Below are positions 17,758-26,555 of a stretch of 33,061 nucleotides of DNA, piece after piece. Position 1 is the first letter of the stretch; each line of letters opens with the position of its first letter. The DNA is taken from NCBI GenBank assembly GCA_014190535.1, contig BJGO01000006.1, positions 1 through 33,061 on the forward strand. Reading direction: 5' to 3'. The DNA is from Bacteroidota bacterium (GTDB lineage: Bacteria > Bacteroidota > Bacteroidia > Chitinophagales > UBA10324). A model generated the notes under the pieces. The model worked only from the letters and a program-made list of their open reading frames with translations. It ran no database searches and had not been told where the DNA came from. The position numbers and the translations under genes were made by a program.

Positions 17758-19490
17758 TGAATAAAGTTCTACCATATTTCCTATTGGCAAGCTTACTGGT
17801 TTCCTGTAAGGTTAAGAAGGAAAGTATGGTTAAAAATTCAGATAAGCTGTATGGCTCATACATCAAGCCTATTGCTGAGATCAAGCAGGAGCAATTTATT
17901 ATCGAGGGTTGCCGCAGACGAATCAGCGGAGATTACAATGCCGCTCTTGTTCAGTTTAACGAAGCATTAAAGATTGACCCTGAAAATGATGTTGCGCTAT
18001 ACAATATCGCATTAACTCATTTTTTTAATCAGGAGTACAATAAAGCACTCGCATATATTAAACCACTATTGAAGCTTAACCATACGAATAAGTGGTACAA
18101 ACTAACAGCCGTAGACATATACGAAATTACCGATCACTATGCTGAAGCCGCTCTGATTATGGAGGCTCTCGCGAAAGAGTATCCGGCTGAACTGGATTAT
18201 CAGTTTGATTATGCTTATTTTCTTATTAAATCAAATGACTACCAGAAAGCCATCAGTGTTTATGATCAGATTGAAAAGTATATCGGATTGAATGAGGAAA
18301 TAGCGAACTCGAGAAAGCAACTTTGGTTGAAACTCAACAAACCGGAAAAGGCAGTTGAGGAATTGAAGGCATTAATTAAAACAGACCCCAGGGAAGCAAA
18401 GTATTATGCTATGCTTGCTGATTTATACATCGCACTTCAAGCAAATGAACAGGCCTATCAGACCGTACAACAACTTATTGAAATAGACAGCACCAATAGT
18501 AAGGCGCAATCTATTATGGCGGACTACTATCTGAGCGTTAAAAATTATCAGCGCGCGTTCCCTTATCTGCGAAATGTATTCAAATCACCTGACGTCGATA
18601 TCGATTATAAAGTTAAAGTGTTATTCTCCTATCTTGACTTGTTACAGGAGTCAAACCGAAAAAATGAAGCAATTATACTAGGTACACTATTAACAGAGGC
18701 CCATCCAAACGAAGCTAAGGCATATGCCATATTCGGTGATATCCTGTTTAACAGCTATGAAGATAGTGAAGCGCTAAACGTGTATTATAAAACATTGGAG
18801 TTAGACAAGAGCCGATTTTCTGTTTGGCAACAAGTGTTTCTCTTACAATCTCGTCTTGGACTTAAAGAGGATTTATTGGTTTATACCACACAGGCACTTG
18901 AATTATTCCCATATCAGCCTTTGGTTTTTTATTACAATGGTTTAGCCTGGCTGGATAAGAAAGAGTACAGGAAGGCGTTAATACCACTTGAGTCTATGTT
19001 GCAATTCGAAGTAGAAGATGTTGGATTAAAGTCGCAGGTACAGGCTACAATTGGCGATTGTTATGATGCGTTGGATGATTTTAATATGGCGGAACGCTAT
19101 TACGAAGATGCACTAAGTACCGACCCCGACAATACCTATGCCCTTAATAACTATGCCTATCATCTTGCCAAAAGAGGAGTTCGACTGGATAAGGCCGAGC
19201 AAATGGCCGCTAAACTGGTCTTACAGGTTGCCCCGGACAATGTTACTTATATTGATACGTATGCCTGGGTGTTGTTTAAACAGAAGAAATACCAGATAGC
19301 CTTGTCTTGGCTTGGTAAAGCCATAACACCAAACACCAAACAGGCAGAAATTCTGGAGCACTATGGCGATATTTTATTTCAAACGGGTAAAGTGGATGAA
19401 GCTATAATATACTGGCAACGCGCACTACAGAATGGTGGTGATAAACAGGTTCTTCAAAAGAAAATTAATGACCGCAAAACGGCTGATTAG
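17757..19490 (+). CDS. TPR-repeat lipoprotein
   Basis: This 577-residue protein begins with a lipoprotein signal (LLASLLVSC, Cys17) and then consists mostly of tetratricopeptide repeats, for example GDYNAALVQFNEALKIDPENDVALYNIALTHF and DDFNMAERYYEDALSTDPDNTYALNNYAYHLA. TPR arrays bind other proteins, so it is likely an outer-membrane scaffold or assembly factor. Its position between the nucleotidyltransferase and the DUF4292-like gene is a conserved Bacteroidota neighbourhood, as far as I recall. It overlaps its downstream gene by 23 bases. The partner is not known. Confidence 0.85.
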   Translation: MNKVLPYFLLASLLVSCKVKKESMVKNSDKLYGSYIKPIAEIKQEQFIIEGCRRRISGDYNAALVQFNEALKIDPENDVALYNIALTHFFNQEYNKALAYIKPLLKLNHTNKWYKLTAVDIYEITDHYAEAALIMEALAKEYPAELDYQFDYAYFLIKSNDYQKAISVYDQIEKYIGLNEEIANSRKQLWLKLNKPEKAVEELKALIKTDPREAKYYAMLADLYIALQANEQAYQTVQQLIEIDSTNSKAQSIMADYYLSVKNYQRAFPYLRNVFKSPDVDIDYKVKVLFSYLDLLQESNRKNEAIILGTLLTEAHPNEAKAYAIFGDILFNSYEDSEALNVYYKTLELDKSRFSVWQQVFLLQSRLGLKEDLLVYTTQALELFPYQPLVFYYNGLAWLDKKEYRKALIPLESMLQFEVEDVGLKSQVQATIGDCYDALDDFNMAERYYEDALSTDPDNTYALNNYAYHLAKRGVRLDKAEQMAAKLVLQVAPDNVTYIDTYAWVLFKQKKYQIALSWLGKAITPNTKQAEILEHYGDILFQTGKVDEAIIYWQRALQNGGDKQVLQKKINDRKTAD

Positions 19491-20229
19491 CGTAGTATTT
19501 ATTTTTATAACTGCTGTACTATCCTCATGCGGACTATTGCCCAAGGGACATAAAATTGATAAAGCGTACAATAAGGAATTAACGGAAAAACGAATTGCTG
19601 ACTCGATACTTACCGCACGGCAGTTTAATTACACTTGGTTCCACGCAAAGTGCAAGATCAGGATGACAGATAAAGAGAGCTCCATGGATTTTACTGCTAC
19701 CATTCGGGCCAAGAAGGATAGTGCTATCTGGCTCACTGTTAGTCCTTTTTTGGGTATTGAGGTTGCTCGTATTTTGTTTACTAAAGATTCCGTTTTCATC
19801 ATAAATCGTATCAATAAGTCCAATGATCGATTAGGATATAATGTGATGCGTAATTATACAGATATACCGGTTAGTTTTTATACCATACAGGATTTACTGT
19901 GCGGTAATACGATATACTATCAGGCTGAAAATAGTCTAATGAAAAGACAAGACACAAGCCTGGTGTTGACTTCGTCGGACGAAAAACTTACAAGCAGCGT
20001 GTACCTTAACCGACATTATTACATACAGCAAATGATCATACAGTCACAGAAAGCAGATTACTCACTTCATATTCAACAGCGGGATTATTTTATACCGGAT
20101 AAAACCCCTTTTTCTCAGAACCGAACAATTGAATTGCGTGGAAAAGAGAACGTAAGCTTTGAGGTGCTATTTTCAAAGCTGACGCTAAATGAAATACAGT
20201 CATTCCCATTTCCAATAAATAGCAAGTAA
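19468..20229 (+). CDS. DUF4292-like lipoprotein
   Basis: This 253-residue protein starts at the ATG at 19468 (MTAKRLISVVF), giving a lipoprotein signal with lipobox LSSC (Cys20); the ORF-track start at 19432 lies deeper in the TPR gene and adds basic residues. The mature part has a beta-rich pattern (FHAKCKIRMTDKESSMDFTATIRAKKDSAIWLTVSPFLGIEVARILFTKDSVFIINR) that resembles DUF4292, an outer-membrane lipoprotein family with a LolA/LolB-like fold in Bacteroidota. It may help transport or attach lipoproteins, but this is inference. Its stop overlaps the envC start (TAATG). Confidence 0.8.
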   Translation: MTAKRLISVVFIFITAVLSSCGLLPKGHKIDKAYNKELTEKRIADSILTARQFNYTWFHAKCKIRMTDKESSMDFTATIRAKKDSAIWLTVSPFLGIEVARILFTKDSVFIINRINKSNDRLGYNVMRNYTDIPVSFYTIQDLLCGNTIYYQAENSLMKRQDTSLVLTSSDEKLTSSVYLNRHYYIQQMIIQSQKADYSLHIQQRDYFIPDKTPFSQNRTIELRGKENVSFEVLFSKLTLNEIQSFPFPINSK

Positions 20230-21443
20230 TGCGAGGCTTTATTGTCTGTTTATTAGTGCTAACACTTCCTTGCTTTTGCATAGCGCAGAGCCAACAGGAA
20301 CTTCAGAAGAAGAAAGATGCCCTGTTGAAAGAGATCAGTCAATTGCAGAAAGAACTGGATGCAACGACTAAAAATAAAAAAACGACACTTCAACAGCTCA
20401 AGGCCATTCAAAATAAAATAAAAGCCAGGGAGAATTTGATTCAAACATTCAACGAGCAGGTTCATTTAATTGATCAGGATATTACGACTACGAGCACATC
20501 AATAAGTAATTTACGTGTCGAATTGGAAAAGATGCGTGCGAATTATACCAAAATGGTTCGCTATGCTTACAAGCATCGCACGGCTTATGATATTTTGATA
20601 TTTATTTTTTCTGCAGAGAGTTTCAATGATGCACTGGCCCGAATTAAATATACCCGACGATATAACACCTACAAAAAATTTCAGGCCCGCCTGATAACTA
20701 TATCGGTTAATGATTTAAATGAGAAGAAAAAGGTATTAGTAACCCAAAAGGATGAAAAGCAGATTTTGATTGAAGAACAGCAGAAAGAAAAAAAAGCACT
20801 CAGTGTCGAACAACAGCAACAAGATAAAGCAGTAAAAACACTGAGTAAGCAGGAAAAGAAAATCAAAGACAATATTGCCAATAAGAAAAAAGAGCAACAA
20901 AAACTAAATAAGCAAATTCAGGATCTGATAAAAAAAGAGATTGCGGCGGTATCGAAGCCATCAGGGACCAAACCAACATCAGGGTCTACATCTACGATGA
21001 CACTAACTCCCGAAGCCAAAGCCCTCTCCAGCAGTTTCGCATCAAACATGGGTAAACTGCCCTGGCCGGTTGAGGTGGGCACGATATGGGAAACATTTGG
21101 TACTCATGAGCATCCGGTTCTAAAAAATGTTACCACAAAAAATAATGGCTTGGATATTAAAACCAGTAAGGGGGCTAATGTGCGAAGTGTATTTAACGGT
21201 TCTGTGGTGAGTGTACTTACCAATCCGGTATACCACCGCGCTGTATTGATTCGGCATGGCGAATATTTTACGGTGTATAGTAATCTTGAATCCGTAAATG
21301 TTAAGTCCGGCGATAAAGTAACGACCAAACAGATCATCGGTAAAGCATTTACCGATAAGGAAAATGATCTGACTACAGTTCATATTGAGATCTGGAAAGG
21401 AACTGTTTTTCAGAATCCACAACTGTGGCTAATGAAAAAGTAA
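20229..21443 (+). CDS. Murein hydrolase activator EnvC-like (degenerate M23)
   Basis: This 404-residue protein has a signal peptide (residues 1-19), a long coiled-coil region (about 20-240, many QKE/KKK heptads) and a C-terminal LytM/M23 domain (about 277-404). The metal-binding residues of active M23 peptidases are partly lost: NNGLDIKT replaces the HxxxD ligand His by Asn, and TVHIEIW has only one His of the HxH motif. This is the pattern of EnvC/NlpD activators, which switch on cell-wall amidases during division rather than cutting peptidoglycan themselves. It is the last gene of the flippase-to-envC block and ends three bases before the convergent M20 gene. Confidence 0.88.
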   Translation: MRGFIVCLLVLTLPCFCIAQSQQELQKKKDALLKEISQLQKELDATTKNKKTTLQQLKAIQNKIKARENLIQTFNEQVHLIDQDITTTSTSISNLRVELEKMRANYTKMVRYAYKHRTAYDILIFIFSAESFNDALARIKYTRRYNTYKKFQARLITISVNDLNEKKKVLVTQKDEKQILIEEQQKEKKALSVEQQQQDKAVKTLSKQEKKIKDNIANKKKEQQKLNKQIQDLIKKEIAAVSKPSGTKPTSGSTSTMTLTPEAKALSSSFASNMGKLPWPVEVGTIWETFGTHEHPVLKNVTTKNNGLDIKTSKGANVRSVFNGSVVSVLTNPVYHRAVLIRHGEYFTVYSNLESVNVKSGDKVTTKQIIGKAFTDKENDLTTVHIEIWKGTVFQNPQLWLMKK

Positions 21444-21446
21444 AAA

Positions 21447-22634
21447 TCAACTATTCAGAAATTCAATGGCCATATAGGCTAACAAACCTGAACCAACGAC
21501 AAGGGCTTTTTCATCGATATCAAATGTTGATGTATGAACCGGAGCGGTTATACCCTTCTGTTTATTGCCTGTGCCGAGGCGAAAAAAACAAGATGGAATT
21601 ATTTGGGAATAATAGGCAAAATCCTCTGAGGCCATACGAATATCAAGGTTTCGGACATTCGACTCGCCAAGGTAGTTCCGGGCTGATTGTATGGCTTTGA
21701 ATGTCACTTGTTCATCATTAATGAGGTATGGATATCCTTTAACGAGATTACAATCAATCACTGCTGATCTTTTTGCCGCTACATTTTTTATGATCTGAAT
21801 AATTTCTTCATGACAATGACTTCTCCAAGGTTCATTCATCGTTCTGAAGGTGCCTGACAGACTGCACCTGTCCGGAACTACATTGGTAGCGCCATGTGCA
21901 TGTAAATCACCGAAGCTAAGTACGGTTGGTGTATCGGATGCGCTGAGTCGTAAAGCCAACTGTTCTAATTCGCAAATCAGTTCGGCGGCTATATACAACG
22001 GATTATTGAGTTCTGCAGGGATAGCCGCATGCCCGCCCCTGCCTTTGATTGTAATATATAATTCATCGCAGGAAGCCATATACATGCCGCTTCTGAAGCC
22101 GCAGGTGCCTACTTCAAGATTTGGAAATACATGAAGGGCCAAGGCAACATCAGGTCGTGGTTGTTCAAGGAACCCGGATGCAATAATTCGGGTAGCACCA
22201 CCGGGGAGCTTCTCTTCTGCGGGCTGAAAAACAAACTTAATGGTACCAGGGAACCGATTGCGCAATGGGTTCAATATGGCCAAGGCCCCAATCAGACACG
22301 TGGCATGCACATCGTGACCGCAGGCATGCATAACGCCATCAATTTTAGAGCAATAATCAGTATGATTCGTCTCGTGTATGGGCAGGGCGTCTATGTCTGC
22401 TCTAAGGAGAATAACAGGTCCATCCTCTTTACTGCCTTTAAGATGTCCGGTTATGCCATATCCGCCGATATTGCATTGATGGGGAATCGATAATTTGTTC
22501 AATTCGGAGTCAATAAAATTCATCGTGTTAGACTCCTGTTCACTCAGTTCAGGGTATTGATGGAGATGTCTCCTGACTTGAACTAAATCTTTCTCCAGTT
22601 CCTGAGCTTTAGCGAAAATTATATCTTTAATCAT
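21447..22634 (-). CDS. M20 family amidohydrolase (hippurate/indole-acetyl-amino-acid hydrolase type)
   Basis: This 395-residue metallohydrolase cleaves N-acyl amino acids or related amides. Motifs are RADIDALPI, the zinc-binding VMHACGHDVHATCLIGA, FQPAEEKLPGGA, the GRGGHAAIP dimerisation-domain region and MASEDFAYYSQIIPSCFFRLG, as in the M20D subfamily. No signal peptide is seen, so it is cytoplasmic. The ORF track begins at 22700, but the start is probably ATG 22634 (MIKDIIFAKAQELEKDLVQVRRHLHQYPELSEQE), because a TACCTTTG -7 box lies between them. The natural substrate is unknown. It is convergent with envC with only three bases between stops. Confidence 0.9.
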   Translation of the reverse strand: MIKDIIFAKAQELEKDLVQVRRHLHQYPELSEQESNTMNFIDSELNKLSIPHQCNIGGYGITGHLKGSKEDGPVILLRADIDALPIHETNHTDYCSKIDGVMHACGHDVHATCLIGALAILNPLRNRFPGTIKFVFQPAEEKLPGGATRIIASGFLEQPRPDVALALHVFPNLEVGTCGFRSGMYMASCDELYITIKGRGGHAAIPAELNNPLYIAAELICELEQLALRLSASDTPTVLSFGDLHAHGATNVVPDRCSLSGTFRTMNEPWRSHCHEEIIQIIKNVAAKRSAVIDCNLVKGYPYLINDEQVTFKAIQSARNYLGESNVRNLDIRMASEDFAYYSQIIPSCFFRLGTGNKQKGITAPVHTSTFDIDEKALVVGSGLLAYMAIEFLNS

Positions 22635-22644
22635 GTACTCAACA

Positions 22645-22652
22645 CAAAGGTA
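22645..22652 (-). promoter_or_regulatory. -7 promoter box (TACCTTTG) of the M20 gene
   Basis: Minus-strand TACCTTTG matches TAnnTTTG and lies 10 bases before the ATG at 22634. It excludes the ATG at 22700 as the start of this gene. It is in the 173-base divergent spacer shared with the PKD gene, for which I see no equally good box; the spacer also holds an inverted repeat CATTA-AAAA-TAATG at 22698-22711. Confidence 0.5.
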
Positions 22653-22807
22653 ACATGAACATTTTGCACCTATTTTTGCGTTGTTGACTGTGATAATCAT
22701 TAAAAATAATGTACACTAATGCACCAATTTGTTTGTATCACCGTTTTTAATACTAACCCGGTCAGCAACTTGTCCGTAATTTTAAGCTGATTATGACTTT
22801 TTGCCAA

Positions 22808-25573
22808 ATGAAGACATTCCTTATCACTATTCAATTTGTATTGCTTTACAATATGGCTAGTGCTCAGATTTTCTTTAGTGAAGAGTTTAATAACCCTCCT
22901 TGCAACACCGGATGTCCTGCAACCGGCTTCATAAATCCTGCCGGTCCGTGGACACTCACGGATGTAGGAGTTAACGGGCCAACCCCGAATGAATGGTTTG
23001 TTAGTTGCGCTGAAAATGGTGCTTTTGTAGGCGATTGTGGTACCGGTTGTGTCGGCTTGGGCGATGCTACCTTACATATTGCATCAACCATCAATCAGGT
23101 TTTTGCCGGTATTGTTTGCCCAACAGGGGATTGTGGTGCCGCATACTATGCAGGTTTTCCTCCTTTGGATGATGTCACTACAAATAAGCGTATCGAGTCC
23201 CCTACGATCGATTGCTCTTCGGCCTTATGCGCTCCCACAATTTCATTTAAATACATTTTTAACGGTGAGCCTCCTTTCGACTACTTTATGCTGGAGTATT
23301 TTGATGGTGTAACCTGGAATATCCTTGATAATCCTGCACAAACGACCATATGCCCAAATGGACAGGGGCGTTGGACACTATATACATTGCCTTTGCCTGC
23401 CTCAGCAATTGCAAATGCCAATGTTAAAATTGGTTTCAGATGGATAAATAATAACGATGGTAGTGGTGCAGACCCATCTGTTGCCATCGATAGCATCGTG
23501 GTTGGCGCTCCTTCACCCCCTGATGTTCAATTCACAATAGGGGATAATACAGTTTGTACCGGATCAACTACAACCATTACACTTAACAATCCTCAGCCCG
23601 GTGTAACATATAGCTGGGATTATAATAACACTCAAACCTATACCGGAACAACACCACCTGATTTTGTTGCCAATCTCGGAACCGCCGGCGATTATGAAAT
23701 TATCTTAACAGCCGATAATGGGTGCGGCCAATCGACGGCATCCCAAATAATTACCGTAAACGATTGCAATACAATTAATGCAGTAATTGGTCTTACGGCA
23801 ACTGATCTTTGTATTAATGATGCCATAGACTTTTTTGATTTAAGCACGGGGAATATCACTAGTTGGAGTTGGACCTTTAATGGTTCCCAAACCGGCTCAT
23901 CCTCTCTTGAGGATCCGGCTCAAATTGTTTTTGATACTATTGGGTTGCATGAAGTTATTCTTATTGTTTCTGATGGAGTAGTATCTGATACCGACACCGC
24001 ACTGATTAATGTGTATTATTGCCTGCCTCCTCCTGATGCCGCTTTTATTGTCAACTTCAATCCGCCTGTTTGCATTGACAGTTGTGTAACGATTACGAAT
24101 ACAAGCAACTACCTCCCAGGGGCCACATTCAGCTGGACTTTTGAGAGTGGTATTCCCTCAACCGCAAACACAGAAGATCCTCCAGAGATATGTTTTAATT
24201 CTGCCGGTTCATTTGAATTCAAATTAGTCATTACAAATCCTGATGGACAAATGGACAGTGTAACGGTCGACTTTATCGTACTCGACTGCCAGCCACCGCA
24301 GGCGTCCTTTACACCCAATACCGCCGCACTGATATGTGTTGATAGTTGTATGACCTTTAACAATACATCAACAGCTTCTGTTAATGCTACTTATGAATGG
24401 ACCTTCCCCGGCGGCACACCAAACAATTTTATTGGAGCTAATCCGCCCGATATATGTTATGCAACTATTGGCGGTCCCTATGTTGCTAAATTGAAAGTAA
24501 CCGATTTTGGTTTGAGTGATTCGACTACGTTGGATATTACTGTTCAGGATTGTCCCACGTTGGATGCTTTGTTTACGGCTTCTGTTATAAATATCTGTCC
24601 GGGCGATTCGATATTATTTACCGATCAAAGCACCGGTGCTGTTTCGTGGGATTGGACCTTTGCTGGTGGTACACCGTCCACCTTCAGTGGTCAGGCTCCT
24701 CCATACATCACCTATGATGCGCCCGGAACCTATACGGCACAGTTGATTATTACCAATAGCTCCGGAAATGATCAGTATACACTTGATATCATCGTTGACA
24801 ATTGCGGTGCACCTATTCCTGCATTCTCTGCTTCACAAACGGTAATCTGTGCCGGAGATTGTATACAGTTTTTTGATGAGAGCACGAGTAATCCGCAGGG
24901 TTGGTACTGGAACTTCCCCGGCGGCTCCCCATCATTCTCTACACAGGAAAATCCGCCATATATCTGTTACGATGCTCCGGGCGTATATCCGGTTTCGCTT
25001 CGTGTGTTTAATAATCTGGGAATCGATTCCATAACCATTCAGGGATATATTATCGTTAATGCTTCAAGCCAGGTTGCCACTACATTTGATTCCACAACAA
25101 TACTTCTCGGCGAGTCGGTAACGCTTGGCGCTTTCGGCGGGGTTTCGTACACCTGGTACCCGGACTTTTTCCTTAGTGATGATTCTGTTGCGTCCCCTGT
25201 AGCTACACCATTAGACACCACACTCTATTCAGTCGTTATGACCGATTTAAATGGTTGTACAAGCACAGCACAGGTTTTGGTTAATGTTCGTCCGCCAAAT
25301 CAGGTATTTGTACCCAATATATTCTCACCCAATTCCGATGCAGTTAACGATTTTATTAAACTTTACACTACCGGTCCTATTGAACGTTTGGAGTTTCACA
25401 TATTTGACCGTTGGGGCAATCGCGTTTTCTTCTCAGACGATGTTAATGAGCGTTGGGATGGAACATACAATGGAAAAAACTGTAACACGGGTGTGTATGC
25501 CTACTTTTATCGTATAGCCTTTGCTGATGGTAAAGTAATTCGTGGCAAGGGCGATATTACTTTAATCCGATAA
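22808..25573 (+). CDS. Multi-PKD secreted protein with T9SS type B sorting domain
   Basis: This 921-residue protein begins at ATG 22808 (MKTFLITIQFVLLYNMASAQ), giving a clean signal peptide; the ORF-track start at 22793 adds five residues. A Cys-rich N-terminal domain (about 20-235) with lectin/CUB-like strands is followed by six PKD-like domains (about 237-750), each with a W-x-F/Y core such as SWSWTFNG or WDWTFAGGTP. Four of them open with a Cys pair (CIDSC, CVDSC, CAGDC type or single) and end in DC or NC. An Ig-like segment and a gliding-motility-type C-terminal domain (NIFSPNSDAVNDFIKLY...FDRWGNRVFFSDD...WDGTYNGKNCNTGVYAYFYRI) follow. That domain is the known signal for type 9 secretion. 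A surface or secreted adhesin-like role is inferred. Confidence 0.87.
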   Translation: MKTFLITIQFVLLYNMASAQIFFSEEFNNPPCNTGCPATGFINPAGPWTLTDVGVNGPTPNEWFVSCAENGAFVGDCGTGCVGLGDATLHIASTINQVFAGIVCPTGDCGAAYYAGFPPLDDVTTNKRIESPTIDCSSALCAPTISFKYIFNGEPPFDYFMLEYFDGVTWNILDNPAQTTICPNGQGRWTLYTLPLPASAIANANVKIGFRWINNNDGSGADPSVAIDSIVVGAPSPPDVQFTIGDNTVCTGSTTTITLNNPQPGVTYSWDYNNTQTYTGTTPPDFVANLGTAGDYEIILTADNGCGQSTASQIITVNDCNTINAVIGLTATDLCINDAIDFFDLSTGNITSWSWTFNGSQTGSSSLEDPAQIVFDTIGLHEVILIVSDGVVSDTDTALINVYYCLPPPDAAFIVNFNPPVCIDSCVTITNTSNYLPGATFSWTFESGIPSTANTEDPPEICFNSAGSFEFKLVITNPDGQMDSVTVDFIVLDCQPPQASFTPNTAALICVDSCMTFNNTSTASVNATYEWTFPGGTPNNFIGANPPDICYATIGGPYVAKLKVTDFGLSDSTTLDITVQDCPTLDALFTASVINICPGDSILFTDQSTGAVSWDWTFAGGTPSTFSGQAPPYITYDAPGTYTAQLIITNSSGNDQYTLDIIVDNCGAPIPAFSASQTVICAGDCIQFFDESTSNPQGWYWNFPGGSPSFSTQENPPYICYDAPGVYPVSLRVFNNLGIDSITIQGYIIVNASSQVATTFDSTTILLGESVTLGAFGGVSYTWYPDFFLSDDSVASPVATPLDTTLYSVVMTDLNGCTSTAQVLVNVRPPNQVFVPNIFSPNSDAVNDFIKLYTTGPIERLEFHIFDRWGNRVFFSDDVNERWDGTYNGKNCNTGVYAYFYRIAFADGKVIRGKGDITLIR

Positions 25574-25701
25574 TGCCCGTCTGATCGTCATTTTCGCGAT
25601 ATTTTTTTGATTGTACATATTTGTTTTTTCTAATTTTTACAAATCCACTAATCTTTATTATTTCTTTATTGTTATCAAAAAAAATTATTCTTATGTAATG
25701 C

Positions 25702-26469
25702 TTGAACCTCATTCTGCTTGCCAGTACACTCTTTGCCATAAGTGCCTGTACCGTAATTAGACCCGGTGAAGCGGGCGTCAGACAGAAATTCGGTCGACTA
25801 AAAGGAGATGTCATAACTAGTGGTGTGGTGCTGTTTAATCCATTTGTATCCCGGGTGGTTAAAACATCCATACAGACTAAAAACCTTGAATTATCCATAA
25901 CCTTGCCAAGCAAGGAGGGCTTAAGTATCACTTCCCAAATTTCGATTTTATATCGTGTCGATCAGAAAAAATTGCCACTAATCATAGCTAATCTTGGGTT
26001 AAACTTCGAGCCTATCATTGCGAACATTTTTCGTTCGGCATCTGCTGACGTTTGCGCACAGTATTACGCCAAGGATATGCATTCCGGGATGCGTGCAAAA
26101 ATTGAGGAAGCCATCAAACTAAAAATGGATGAGAATCTTCAACATCAGGGCATTATTATTGATGGGGTGCTTATGAAAAGTATTCAATTGCCGGATGGAT
26201 TATCCGCCTCTATTGAACAGAAATTACAGGCAGAACAAGACGCCATGCGTATGCAATTTCTTCTTGAGCAATCGAAACTTGAAGCCGAACGTAAAATTAT
26301 AGAAGTTAAAGGTGTTCGTGATGCTCAAAAGATTCTTTCCGAAGGCTTAACAGAGCAAATTATTCGATACAGGAGTATTGAAGCATTTGAAAATTTGTCT
26401 AAGTCGCCTAATTCCAAGGTGATTATCACGGATGGTGCAACACCATTTCTTATAGACAATCAGAAGTAA
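25702..26469 (+). CDS. Prohibitin/SPFH-family lipoprotein
   Basis: This 255-residue protein starts with a short hydrophobic signal and lipobox-like AISAC (Cys16), followed by a SPFH/prohibitin domain (VIRPGEAGVRQKFGRLKGDVITSGVVLFNPFVSRVVKTSIQTKNLELSI...) and a helical C-terminal part (EQKLQAEQDAMRMQFLLEQSKLEAERKIIEVKG). SPFH proteins form membrane-bound rings that organise lipids or protect proteases. The start codon is TTG at 25702: an in-frame TAA lies at 25696-25698, and no other start is available before the conserved region. The 128-base upstream spacer is AT-rich, with no exact -7 box. Lipid attachment is inferred. Confidence 0.85.
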   Translation: MNLILLASTLFAISACTVIRPGEAGVRQKFGRLKGDVITSGVVLFNPFVSRVVKTSIQTKNLELSITLPSKEGLSITSQISILYRVDQKKLPLIIANLGLNFEPIIANIFRSASADVCAQYYAKDMHSGMRAKIEEAIKLKMDENLQHQGIIIDGVLMKSIQLPDGLSASIEQKLQAEQDAMRMQFLLEQSKLEAERKIIEVKGVRDAQKILSEGLTEQIIRYRSIEAFENLSKSPNSKVIITDGATPFLIDNQK

Positions 26470-26555
26470 TAATTTATTAATGGTACCCAGGATTATTCTC
26501 TGAAAAGGATAAACAGTGTATTGCCTGTCAATTGATAACAGGAATGTCGATTAAA

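Noticed and set aside
21425-22493. Plus-strand ORFs of 91, 94 and 120 residues opposite the M20 gene
   Set aside because: They are antisense to a gene with clear M20 motifs and are probably codon-bias shadows.
25580-25610. Possible terminator after the PKD gene (ATCG...CGAT before a T-run)
   Set aside because: Only a four-base-pair stem is visible, so the T-run alone does not support a call.
26538-26552. Short inverted repeat near CCTGT...ACAGG between the prohibitin-like and TerC genes
   Set aside because: The stem is only five base pairs with a nine-base loop and no T-run, too weak to call a terminator.
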